A DNA stretch of 64,000 bases, from NCBI GenBank assembly GCA_039105265.1, contig JAPFFF010000026.1:186001-250000 (forward strand), written 5' to 3'. The notes beneath the pieces are model-generated. The model saw nothing but the letters and a program-made list of their open reading frames with translations, did no database searches and was not told the origin of the DNA. Of the stretch, positions 25,513 through 35,839 are shown one piece after another. How positions within the stretch are numbered: position 1 is the stretch's first letter; the number at the start of each line of letters is the position of its first letter. The position numbers and the translations under genes are program-made. This DNA comes from Tritrichomonas musculus (taxonomy: Eukaryota > Parabasalia > Tritrichomonadida > Tritrichomonadidae).

Positions 25513-27258
25513 TTATTGTTTTTTCATTAAAATGTTATAAATATCCTGATAATGTTGTTCTTGGGCAAATCTCATAGGAGTCTTCTCTTCTAAAGTTAAT
25601 CTTTTTATAGGAACTACTTGTTCACCACTGAGAATAGATGATATAAAAGGTAATTCTATATTAGTTGATTTATGAGAACATAAAGCGTTAACAATTTCTA
25701 AATTACCTTTTTTAACAGCCATGAATAAAGCAGTCATTTTATGACATAAATGAGCTGCTGCAACTGAACCTGATTCCATATAAATATTAACATCAATATT
25801 TTTACATGATAAAAGAAGTAAAACGATTTCTGTGTTTTCATTTTCAACAGCAATATGTAATGCTGTTTCATTATTATAATATGGCAATCTAAATTTACTT
25901 TTGATACAATTGACATCAATTTTTTTACATGATAATAAAAGTTTAACGATTTCTGGATTTGATTTTTTAACAGCAATATGCAAAGCAGTTTTTTGATCAT
26001 CCTCTATACATGAGCCTAAATGAGATTTATATAACAAATTAACATCAATATCATTACATGATAATAGGAGCTTAATTATATCAATGTTTTCTTTTTCAAC
26101 AGCAACATGTAAAGCCGATTTTTGTTGATATAAAATTTTGTTATGGCTTAGAATTAATATCTGTTCAAAATTAGGATCTTCTATTTTTCCTCGAAATTCT
26201 TTTGAATTATTTGTAATTTCATTTATATTCACTGAAGGTAAAATATTTTGAACAAACAAAAAATAATCATTTTTACATAAATCTAAAAATGAAGATTTGT
26301 TTATCATTTCTTTTTGTAGATATTCAAAATTATAATATTTTAAAATAATTGAATAAAAATTCTGAACTTTATTATTTTTCTCAAAATTGAAAAAATAATC
26401 CGTTAATTTATTATGATGACATTTAATTGATTCAATAATATTTTCTTCATTGCTACATTCAATATATTTGTTTTCTAAAAGATGAATTAAATCATTATTT
26501 TGGCCATGAATTACGTATTTCCATAATGATGGTTTTAATTCAATTTTATTCATTAATAAGAATTGAAAAATTTGAATTGAACCAAAAAAGGCTGCGTATT
26601 CAATTAAACTTTGTTCTTTATTTTTGATCAAAAATGAATTTGTTTCATAAATTGATGTTTTGATTATTGTATTAAGTGATATATTGTTTTTATTAACAAA
26701 AGTAATAAATTCTATAACTGAGTCATTTCGAATTAATTCGCAAATATATAAATCATTTTCTCCTTTTTTTCTTTTTTCTTCAAAATCATCAGGAATTGTT
26801 TCAAGATTTGAATTATCATTATTTTTCGTTATTGAGTTTATTTCTGGCATAAAATATTGACTATAATATGATTCTTCATACTTTTTTTTTGATATTTTAT
26901 ATAATATATTCTTGTCGAAAATAATAATTTTTTCATTAAAGAGAAACAAAAGAATTCGTTTATTGCTTTTAAAAATATTAAATATTTCATTATTTGTAAA
27001 ATAGGTTTGAATCTGTTCTCTGTAAAATGATAATATTTGATCTATTTTGTCATAGAAATTTTTAGTTCTGTAATGATTGTTAGATATTTTTGAAATTAAA
27101 TGAAGAAATGATTTGAATTCATACTTATCATCAATGCTTTTTTCATTTTGAATTATATTTGTTAATTCTTGGAGATCTGATTCATTATCACTTTTAATGA
27201 ATTTCAGTAACCCTTTTTGGATTCTTGTCATTTTGTCGATAAAATTTGGAATGCTCAT
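25513..27258 (-). CDS. Ankyrin-repeat / DUF3447 protein
   Basis: This 581-residue protein of a large trichomonad family has an N-terminal helical region, then a DUF3447-like segment (SLIEYAAFFGSIQIFQFLLM, about 213-232, and SLWKYVIHGQNNDLIHLLE). At least four canonical ankyrin repeats follow: KSALHVAVEKENIDIIKLLL (about 377-396), KTALHIAVKKSNPEIVKLLL, ETALHIAVENENTEIVLLLL and MTALFMAVKKGNLEIVNAL. Ankyrin repeats mediate protein binding; the partner is unknown. The start ATG has TTTCATT, an initiator-like TCA motif, with its A about 10 bp upstream, suggesting a very short leader. A 29-bp tandem repeat lies immediately upstream. Confidence 0.88.
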   Translation of the reverse strand: MSIPNFIDKMTRIQKGLLKFIKSDNESDLQELTNIIQNEKSIDDKYEFKSFLHLISKISNNHYRTKNFYDKIDQILSFYREQIQTYFTNNEIFNIFKSNKRILLFLFNEKIIIFDKNILYKISKKKYEESYYSQYFMPEINSITKNNDNSNLETIPDDFEEKRKKGENDLYICELIRNDSVIEFITFVNKNNISLNTIIKTSIYETNSFLIKNKEQSLIEYAAFFGSIQIFQFLLMNKIELKPSLWKYVIHGQNNDLIHLLENKYIECSNEENIIESIKCHHNKLTDYFFNFEKNNKVQNFYSIILKYYNFEYLQKEMINKSSFLDLCKNDYFLFVQNILPSVNINEITNNSKEFRGKIEDPNFEQILILSHNKILYQQKSALHVAVEKENIDIIKLLLSCNDIDVNLLYKSHLGSCIEDDQKTALHIAVKKSNPEIVKLLLSCKKIDVNCIKSKFRLPYYNNETALHIAVENENTEIVLLLLSCKNIDVNIYMESGSVAAAHLCHKMTALFMAVKKGNLEIVNALCSHKSTNIELPFISSILSGEQVVPIKRLTLEEKTPMRFAQEQHYQDIYNILMKKQ

Positions 27259-27269
27259 TTATGAAAATG

Positions 27270-27356
27270 AAATTTAAGCCCTTTTTCAGTATGTTATCAA
27301 ATTTAAGCCCATTTTCGGTCTTGTATCAAATTTAAGCCCATTTTCAGTCTTGTATC
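27270..27356. repeat. Three tandem copies of a 29-bp unit
   Basis: Units at 27270-27298, 27299-27327 and 27328-27356 all start AAATTTAAGCCC and end TATC; copies 2 and 3 differ by one base. The array begins only 12 bp upstream of the ankyrin gene start and could influence its promoter. Confidence 0.85.
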
Positions 27357-27475
27357 AAATTTGTTCAAAAAAATTAGATATTGATATTTTAAGTGCAAAA
27401 AAATATTCATTGAAAAAGATGACTTAGGTAGAATAATTTTTTTTTTTCAAAAAGTTTTAAAAATCCAAATTTTTT

Positions 27476-27525
27476 AAAAATAACGCAGAATATCAGATTT
27501 ATTGATCATATTCTGCGTTATTTTT
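27476..27525. repeat. Perfect 18-bp inverted repeat
   Basis: AAAAATAACGCAGAATAT at 27476-27493 is followed after 14 bases by its perfect reverse complement at 27508-27525. It lies between the divergent ankyrin and Sel1 genes and may be a terminator-like hairpin, a protein-binding palindrome or the remnant of a MITE. Confidence 0.75.
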
Positions 27526-27611
27526 CATTTGGTTTAATAATTTATTTTATACTGGAAAAGAAACATTTAAGAAATATAGAGAAAAATCAAAAGCTCTCAA
27601 ACAATTTTGAA

Positions 27612-30110
27612 GTGTTTAATCAACTTTTTTTAAATTGCATCAAGCATTTACCTGATGAAAGAATATCAATAGAAGACATCAAAACAATTCTTGAGAATGA
27701 ATTAGCTTCATTCGATTGGTTGGAAAAATTTTTTAAACAAGAGAAAGAAAAGATTAAAATAACCGAACTTTCACAGTTTTTTTATGAAAATATATTTAAT
27801 CAAAATGATAAAATGGAGCAAATTATTCAATGTCTTCAATATACTATTAACTCAAAATATTTTTTGCAGATAGTATTGAAGAGAAATATTTCGGAATCTG
27901 CATATAATTTAGGGTACATTTATGAAAATGGTTTAGAAGTCAGAAAAGACTATTCTAAAGCTAAAGAATTATATGAGTTATCTGCAAAACATAATAATTC
28001 AGATGCAATATTAAGTATCGGAAGATTATATTATTATGGAAATGGTGTTGATCAGGATTATATGAAAGCTAAGGATTATTATGAAAAATCGGCTAATCAA
28101 AATAATTCATGCGCTCTTTTCAATTTAGGAACAATGTATGCAGATGGTATTGGAGTCAAAAAAGACATTTTAAAAGCAAAAGAGTATTATGAACAGTCTG
28201 CAAATCTTAACAATTCAAGTGCTTTAGTAAATTTAGGGACAATGTATGCCAATGGAATTGGAGTAAAACAAGATATTTTGAAGGCGAAAGAATATTATGA
28301 ATTATCAGCAAATCAAAACAATACAATTGCACTTTTAAATTTAGGCAATCTTTATTGCTCTGGTCAAGGAGTAAAACAAGATTTCTTAAAAGCTAAAGAA
28401 TATTATGAGCTTGCTGCAAATGAAGAAAATTCAGATGCTCTTTTAAATTTAGGCAATCTTTATTCAAATGGATTTGGTGTAAAACAAGATTTTGTAAAAG
28501 CTAAAGAATATTACGAACTTGCAGCTAAGCAAAACAATTCTTATGCTCTTTTCAATTAAGGTAATATTTATGCTAATGGTGTTGATATTGCCAGAGATTA
28601 TTATAAAGCTAAAGAGTATTATGAACTTTCTGCTAATCAGAACAATTCAAATGTTCTTTTGAATTTAGGAACTTTTTATGCGTTAGGTTTGGGAGTTAAA
28701 AAGGATTATACAAAAGCAATTGAGTATTATGAGTCATCTGCTAAACTTGGAAATTCAATTGCTCTTCTTAATCTAGGATGTTTATATTTCAATGGTATAG
28801 CAGTTGAGAAAGACATTGTTAAAGCAAAAGAATACTTTGAAAAGTCAGCTAGATTGAAAAATGCAGATGCCTTATTTAATTTAGGTATTTTTTATGAGTT
28901 CGGATTAGGTGTTAAACAAGATTATTTAATGGCAAAAGATTATTATGAACTTTCTGCAAAATTTAATAATCCCTCTTCTCTTTTTAGATTAGGCGAACTT
29001 TTTTCAGTTGGCGAATTTTTCGATATTGATGTTCAAAAAGCAATTTATTATTATAAAAAATGTAGTGAAATTCATTTTCTTAATACAGCAAACAATAAAA
29101 TAACAAGCGAATCAAGTAATGAAACATATAATAGATATTGTTTTCGTTCAAGTAATAATATTGGATTGATTTATATCACGGTTCTGAACGATCTAGAAAA
29201 TGCAACAAAATATTTAAAAGATTCAGGATTTGGTGAATATCCATACGCTCAAAATAACCTTGGAATTCTCTTCGAGTTTTATTTAAATAATCTTGAAAAT
29301 GCTAAACACATGTATAAAAGATCAGCTAAAAATAATTTTTCACTTGCTGAGTTCAATTTGGGCCATTTTTATGAAAAAATAGGAAAAAATGTAAAATCAA
29401 TCGAATGCTTTATCAAGTCATCTGAACATGAAAAAGAGCCTCTGATTTTTCAAAATAACATCCATTTTGACAAACGACTTGAAATTTCAAAAATATTTAT
29501 CATTTTATTAGCAAATCTCAAACTTACAAATCATTATCTCTTTCAAAACAATTTAGAAGAATCAAAAAAATATTTTATCAAATCTCTTTCAAAACTTACT
29601 GATTTATCTATCTTTCAATTTAGTTTTAATCAGGAAAAAATCAAAGATAATTTTTCATATCTTAAAATATTCATTTTAAGTCATCCATTATTCAATTTGG
29701 TAAATCAGCCTATTATTGGGTCAGAAGTTAATAGTATTTTGAATGATTTAATATCAAAATTTTCAAAAGGAAAACAAAACTCCAAAAAATCAAAAAATGA
29801 TAATAAAACAAGAATAGTAAAATGTAAATATAAATTATTAAAAAATGAAATTCAAAAAGATGAAATAATATATAATGATCTTGGTGGATTATTTGATTAT
29901 GTTATTTCAAATATTTTGTTGAAAAATGCTTTTGTTGAAGAAATACAAGAGATTATTTCACTCATTGAAAAAATTTTATATACTCCTCCATATTCATTTT
30001 TATTTGGACGAATAGATATAAGGAAGCCAAAGCCAAAAGTTATGGAAATATTATATCCTAATGCAAAAGAAATTAACGAAATATTTTATGAGGGTTTTGG
30101 ACTCAATTAA
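27612..30110 (+). pseudogene. Sel1-repeat protein gene, interrupted
   Basis: This is a single long gene of about 832 codons. After a helical N-terminal region of about 90 residues come roughly a dozen Sel1/TPR-like repeats (for example ALLNLGNLYSNGFGVKQDFVKAKEYYELAAKQNN). A unique C-terminal domain follows. An in-frame TAA at 28557 replaces the Leu TTA expected in ALFNLGN, and the same frame continues with perfect repeats on the far side. No ATG precedes the conserved N-terminus: GTG stands where the start is expected and the first in-frame Met is at 27813. Sel1 proteins are adaptors. One nonsense mutation plus a lost start suggests a recent pseudogene. A long A run begins 13 bp after the stop codon. 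Confidence 0.82.
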
Positions 30111-30123
30111 GATTTGTTCATTC

Positions 30124-30125
30124 AA

Positions 30126-30151
<26 letters not shown>
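30124..30151 (+). repeat. 28-A homopolymer just after the Sel1 gene
   Basis: A run of about 28 A residues starts 13 bp downstream of the Sel1 stop codon, the distance at which trichomonad mRNAs are normally polyadenylated. This could be a poly(A) tail of a retrocopy or a simple repeat; similar but shorter A or T runs occur elsewhere in the window. Confidence 0.7.
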
Positions 30152-30156
<5 letters not shown>

Positions 30157-30803
30157 TCCTGTTTTCTTTTTCGGATTACTTGATTTTTTTGAATTATAAT
30201 TAAGATTAAATACTTGATCCTCGCTGGGTTAAAAGCTTAGATAGTAAATCTTTTTCAATATTAAAATATAGACAATCATTAAATATTCGATATTTTATTA
30301 TTTCTATAATTAGCAATGTGACATCTTTCATATGAAAGATCATCTTCATTTCCAATAAGAGTAGGAAGTAAAGCATTATGCAATTTTAAATTATTTGCCA
30401 AATTTCATTCAAGAAAAAATAGAGATTCCTATATCGTTACCCAGTACAAAAGTGATGTATTAAAAATCGTGAAAATAACTATATCAATACTTTATTCACG
30501 ATATTGAGATCTTTTCACTATTATAACATACAAACAAAATTGAATTAATTGGATATTATCTTGGCAATGAAACACTTATTCCATTGAAATTTCATTAATT
30601 TTCCCTTAGCGAGAGCAAAATTTCTAATGCTGATATTTTTATCAAATTGCTGATGGAATGAAATATGCTCATTCAAAAAAATATTCATCAGATACCATTC
30701 AAATTTTAAACTAATAAAAATATTGGTTTTATTTTATTTACAAAAATAAAATGAAAATGAAAATATACTCTATATTCTATTTTTATTAAAAACAAGTATG
30801 TTT
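30152..30803. other. AT-rich spacer
   Basis: No gene recognised. Short inverted pieces (TCGTGAA at about 30467 and TTCACGA at about 30494) can form a weak hairpin. The segment may hold decayed coding DNA, but no family could be read. Confidence 0.35.
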
Positions 30804-31190
30804 TCAAGCCATGAAATGATATTTGTTTTCATTGCAAGATTTGATTGCTTGGTTAACTGCTTGAATGATATATTGGTCATTGAATTTTCTTTCTAATATT
30901 TGTGCATGATGTAAATATTCAAGAGCTTTCTTCTTGTTGTCACTGTCATTTCCCCATGATTCACGGAAGAAAAAACTGATATTTGTTGTGCTTTGCCACA
31001 ATGAAAGTTCTTCATTAGCTTTCTTTTGGTCTTTACGATCGTCAGAATTCAATCGATCGTGAAATTCTTTCGTGACAAATTTCATTAAATCTTTTCTCCA
31101 ATTTTCAAAACCTTCTTCTTCAATACAATATTTCTTTTTTCCAATAACATATAATTCGGCGACAGAGAGTGTTTGATTTTCTTTATCCAT
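30804..31190 (-). CDS. Small unrecognised protein, 128 residues
   Basis: The frame is open from ATG, with an initiator-like TTTCACTTT whose A lies about 26 bp upstream. The protein is charged and probably all-helical (WRKDLMKFVTKEFHDRLNSD, KKALEYLHHAQILERKFNDQ), with several aromatic residues (SFFFRESWGN). No motif is assigned. Base composition fits a host coding region and stands out from the AT-rich spacers on both sides, which supports a real gene. Confidence 0.6.
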   Translation of the reverse strand: MDKENQTLSVAELYVIGKKKYCIEEEGFENWRKDLMKFVTKEFHDRLNSDDRKDQKKANEELSLWQSTTNISFFFRESWGNDSDNKKKALEYLHHAQILERKFNDQYIIQAVNQAIKSCNENKYHFMA

Positions 31191-32242
31191 TTCTTCAAAA
31201 AGGGTTTTATTAAAGTGAAATTACTTGATGATCTTCATTAATTTGATATTTCATAAAATATAAAAAATAAACATCATTTAATTTTGAATTAATTATTTTT
31301 CAACATTGAAAGCAATTAAACAAAATAATCATTCAAAAATCATAAATATACAATTTTTCAATTATGAATTCAATTTTTGACCACTTCTTCTCTCAATTGT
31401 ATCAAAAGAAAAATAGTAAAATAAAATTAAAAACATAAATAAACCTGTCCTGTATCTCTTTCTCTACTACAATAAGTTAAGAAAAAATTATTAATTTAAA
31501 GTTTTAGAATTTATTAAAAGTTAATGTAGAAAATATTTCAGTTAACATAAGGTAGAAATGATGAAGTGGCTGTACCAATTTGATATTACATGAGAATTGG
31601 GATCTCAAAAGTTGGGGACTAGATTCCCTTTTGTCACAATTTTTTATTTATTTATTTATTTAATTGTTTTCATCATTTCAATTTTTATATAATGACAACT
31701 CATATTTTTTTTTCTCCGGTTTTTTAAATATATAGCATTGGATGTTTACTGTTTAAAATTCAATTCTGCCTCTCAAAAAAGTCGACATTCAATTGTTGTT
31801 AAATAAGCATTATAATTTGGCTAAAATAAAGATACCTAATTGAGGAATGATTCAATTAAAAATTTATCTCTGTCTTAATAATAATAAAAAAAGATCAAAA
31901 AGTTGTTTTTACTTATTGTTTAAAATTGACTTTGGTCTCTGAGAAAACGTCTACTCCAATTGATATACACATATAATTTTTTATTAATAAAATATGTGGT
32001 AAAGGTACGTTAATTATATGATTTTTTTCAAAACAAATAAAAGAATTTGACCAAATTGAAACAAACCAATCACTTACATATTCAATGTATTTGCTTTTTT
32101 CATTACTGTTATAACTTGATTTATCATGTTTTAATTTTCCAAAAATATGATGATTTTTTGAATAAGATGAAAACCAAATTTATACTTTGAATATAAAATA
32201 GTAATTATATGTTATATGTTATTTCAAAAAATAATATCGCTT
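31191..32242. other. Spacer with a diverged tandem duplication
   Basis: No gene recognised. A segment of about 55 bp at 31747-31796 (TGTTTAAAATTCAATTCTGC and onward) resembles 31913-31962 (TGTTTAAAATTGACTTTGGT and onward), with a GTCGACATTC/GTCTACTCC block in both, about 166 bp apart. This looks like an old tandem duplication. Confidence 0.4.
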
Positions 32243-34945
32243 TTATTCATTAAAATAAATGCTTAAATGCATTTTTGCATTTTCATCACCTTTTTGTGCA
32301 GCACGTTTAAAATAATAATATGATTTCTTTTTATTTCTTTCAATTCCATCACCTTTATATAACATATTAGCATAACAGTTCATTGCATCAATATGACCTT
32401 TCTCTGCTGCTTTTTTGTAATAAATTGCTGCATCAGATTTATTCATCCAAATTCCATCGCCATTATAAAGCATTCCAGCATAACTGTTCATTGCTTCTAC
32501 ATGTCCTCTTTCTGCTGCTTCCTTATAATAAATAGAAGCCAATCCTTTATCCATTCCTATTCCATCACCATTGTATAGCATATCTGCATAACAATTTTTA
32601 GCATTTACATTACCATTGTTTGATGCTTTTCTGTAATATTCTGCTGCTCTTTCTTTATTCATGATAATTCCATCTCCTTTGTATAACATATGAGCATATT
32701 TTTCCATTGCTTCGTGGTCCCAATTATCTGCCACCTTTTTGTAATAAAAAGCAGCTTTATTTTTGTTTATATGAGTACCTTCTCCATTATACAACATGCA
32801 TGCAAAATACTTCATTGCTTTCATATCTCCTTTTTCTGCAGCAATTTTAAAATAGTCAGCAGCTTCTTTTTTATTAACAGGAACATCAATACCATAGTAT
32901 TGTATTTCTGCATATTTAACAATTGCACTTAGGTATCCATTATCTGCATCCATTTTGATCTTATCAATAGATTTACCACAATTCATGCTGATTTCACTTG
33001 TTTCAAAGAGCAAATCGGATGGATCTTCTGTTATTGATATGTCTAAACTAATGTCTTCATTTGAATATTCTTTGTATGAACATGAATCTTCATTTTCTAC
33101 AATAACATTTCGCTTCAATTTTATTGTTGATATATCGGATTTTGTTACTTCGGTGCCACCATTTTTATATCGAGCTGCAGTAGAACGTTTTTTGTCATTT
33201 TTATATGGTACTGAAATCGTGCTCTTTGCAATTTTAGATTTTTTATAATCATCATCAGTTCTTTTGACTTTTTCAATTGTGGTTGTGCTTGATTTGTTAA
33301 CAGTTTCATTCGCACTAAAATTGTCACTCAGAAACTTTTCACTCTTTATAAAGCCATTATTTTTTGATCTCTCTAGCCACTTTTTTGCTTCTCTTTTATT
33401 TGCTATACAACCTTGTCCTTTAAATAGCATCTTTCCAAGTTGATACATTGACTCGGTGTTTCCGAGATTTGATGCTTTTTCAAACAATTCGAATGCTTTT
33501 TGGTATTCTTTTTCTTTTTTAAAAATACGCCCTTTTAAAACCATCACATTTCCACTCTTTTCTTTCCCATGTTGCTTCAAAAGTGATGATGCTTTATCTA
33601 AATCTGGATCAATTAAATCTCCATCAATTAGAATTTTTGAATAGTAAATGGCTGCATCAGTACATCCAAGATGTATTGATTCATTAAGATACATAATTCC
33701 AATTTCAATGTTTTTATTGAAACCATGTAATCCTTCAATTAAATATTGACCTATAGTGAACATTTTTTCTTTGTTTTCTTCAGCTTCGCGCACTATGTTT
33801 TGGCATTCATTGTTTAGTTTATTAAATTCATGGAGAGGAAATGTTAATTTTTTTTCTCTGCTATTGATTAATGTCTTATTAACTGATTTTTTCTTTCTCC
33901 TTTTTCTAATTGTATCTTCTTTATTTATCATCTTATGATTCGGTATGTTTATTGTTTCTGCTCTTGGTTTTATAACCATAGATATAGTTGTTAATGAAGG
34001 GTGCTTTTTATGCTTAATACATTTGCTTGTTTCATTAAATGATGCAGGAAAACTATCAATGTATTCAACAAATTCTTTGAATACATTTTCAATTGTTAAA
34101 TCAGTAATGAAGCCTTTATCTGTTTTTAATGATCCTAAGATATCATCAAATGTTGGCCTTTCATTTGGATTTTGTTTCCAACAACTAGTTATGAGATTCC
34201 GATATGAACTGTTCACATAATCAGGTATGTAAGGTCGAGATCCTTTTGCAACATTTCTTGCTATCGTTATTTCATTTAATTTACTCCATGGTTCAGCACC
34301 AACAATTATTTCATATGTAACAATCGCAAAATCATATACATCGCAGGCAAATGTATATTTTTGATCAGTCCAAATTTCAGGAGATATATATACAGGAGTA
34401 CCTTTAACAGATATTGTTGATTGCTTGTTTCGATCAATGTTTTTTGATAAACCAAAATCGCATATTTTTGGGTAATAAGATTTATCTAAAAGGATATTAG
34501 CTGGTTTAAGATCTCTATGAATAATGTTATGTGAATGCAAAAAAGACATTCCTGAGGCAATTCCATATAAGACAATTAATTTTTGTGTATCATTCCATTC
34601 TTTTATTGCACGGCCACGCCTCTCAAGATCAAGAATATCATATAAAGATCCTTTTGGAACAAATTCTGTAATAATTACAGGTTTCGGCTCATTGTGAAAA
34701 TTAACAGGACTAAAGCCAACAAATTTCACAATTGAAGCATGATTAACTTTTGAAAGTATATCTACTTCCTCTAATAATTTTTCCATTGAATCTGAATTAG
34801 GGAATATTGAAACTTGAGATATTTTTGCTGCCAAATCAGTATATGTTTTTGTTTCTTTTATTTTAAAAACTTCTCCAAAAGCACCTTGTCCTATACGAGA
34901 ACCTAGACTATATTGATCCAATTTAGTTATATTTCCAATACTCAT
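32243..34945 (-). CDS. TKL-type protein kinase with Sel1 repeats
   Basis: This 900-residue protein has a kinase domain at about 10-275: glycine loop GQGAFGEV (19-26), Lys41, catalytic HRDLKPAN (143-150), DFG (163-165) and SPE (188-190). All key residues are present, so it should be active. The helix F Asp is in CDVYDFA. A basic linker follows, then Sel1-type repeats at about 400-530 and a longer block of seven to eight at about 660-895 (for example AIYYKKAAEKGHIDAMNCYA). Kinase plus Sel1 is a common trichomonad layout, probably for scaffolded signalling; substrates are unknown. An initiator-like CTCATT lies about 14 bp upstream of the ATG. Confidence 0.92.
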   Translation of the reverse strand: MSIGNITKLDQYSLGSRIGQGAFGEVFKIKETKTYTDLAAKISQVSIFPNSDSMEKLLEEVDILSKVNHASIVKFVGFSPVNFHNEPKPVIITEFVPKGSLYDILDLERRGRAIKEWNDTQKLIVLYGIASGMSFLHSHNIIHRDLKPANILLDKSYYPKICDFGLSKNIDRNKQSTISVKGTPVYISPEIWTDQKYTFACDVYDFAIVTYEIIVGAEPWSKLNEITIARNVAKGSRPYIPDYVNSSYRNLITSCWKQNPNERPTFDDILGSLKTDKGFITDLTIENVFKEFVEYIDSFPASFNETSKCIKHKKHPSLTTISMVIKPRAETINIPNHKMINKEDTIRKRRKKKSVNKTLINSREKKLTFPLHEFNKLNNECQNIVREAEENKEKMFTIGQYLIEGLHGFNKNIEIGIMYLNESIHLGCTDAAIYYSKILIDGDLIDPDLDKASSLLKQHGKEKSGNVMVLKGRIFKKEKEYQKAFELFEKASNLGNTESMYQLGKMLFKGQGCIANKREAKKWLERSKNNGFIKSEKFLSDNFSANETVNKSSTTTIEKVKRTDDDYKKSKIAKSTISVPYKNDKKRSTAARYKNGGTEVTKSDISTIKLKRNVIVENEDSCSYKEYSNEDISLDISITEDPSDLLFETSEISMNCGKSIDKIKMDADNGYLSAIVKYAEIQYYGIDVPVNKKEAADYFKIAAEKGDMKAMKYFACMLYNGEGTHINKNKAAFYYKKVADNWDHEAMEKYAHMLYKGDGIIMNKERAAEYYRKASNNGNVNAKNCYADMLYNGDGIGMDKGLASIYYKEAAERGHVEAMNSYAGMLYNGDGIWMNKSDAAIYYKKAAEKGHIDAMNCYANMLYKGDGIERNKKKSYYYFKRAAQKGDENAKMHLSIYFNE

Positions 34946-35839
34946 TCTATTAATAAAATGAGTTGAAAAATTGTAGTTATATCAATATTCCTCTCAAAAT
35001 CAACTGAAATTTTTTTTTTGAATTGACATTGAAAATTTAATGTCTCGTTTTTTTTCAATGTTCTTATTTGCCAAAAACATACTTTTTTTCAGAAAATAAT
35101 TTTGAATTATTTAAGGTAATTCAAATAGCATAAATGGAATCTTAAAAGAAAAAAAAAAAACAGATTCTAAGTTTTTGATCTTCATATTTCAAATCTTATT
35201 TGCCACATTTTGAAAACTAATGAAACTTTTTTAAAAAAAAAAAGAAAGATTACATAAAACCCATTATTAAAGAGCATTAGAACTATTTAATTCCATTCAT
35301 TAATCTAAATAAAAATGTTGTATTTTATTCATTCACAAATAAACATAAGAAACTAAAATTTTAAAAATATCATAAATTTAATGATCTGCTTTAAATAAAG
35401 AGTAATATTCAAAAAATCAGAAAAATGCTCTATATTCTATGATTTTTTTACAGATAGAAATCATAGAATTAAAAAATCAGAAAAATTTTGAATGAAATAA
35501 GATTTAATCGTTGAGGCCATATTTTTTTTATTTTTCACCAAAACTTTTTCCGAAAAATGCTCTATTGAATTATTTATTCTATGAGTTAATTCAATATTGA
35601 ATGATTTACATTTTTTTTGAGAAGGAGAACCTTAAGAACATGTTCTTAATTCTTATTATCATTATTTTTTTTTTCTTTAAAAAAACAACAGAAAACGTAT
35701 ATTTTGAATTGCTCCTCTTTGATTTTTTTGATAGGTAAAATGTGGTGGTATTATATCTCCTATCGTTTTTTATATGAAATTTGAAAGAATTTTTTTCTGT
35801 CATGTCAACTTTTTGTTAAAATCAAGAAGATTTTTATTA
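34946..35839. other. Intergenic region with small hairpins
   Basis: AT-rich spacer between divergent genes. An 11-bp inverted repeat TTCTATGATTT/AAATCATAGAA lies at 35435-35468, and the 12-mer AAAAATCAGAAA recurs beside it near 35410 and 35470. Promoters of both neighbouring genes must lie at its ends. No RNA gene seen. Confidence 0.4.
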
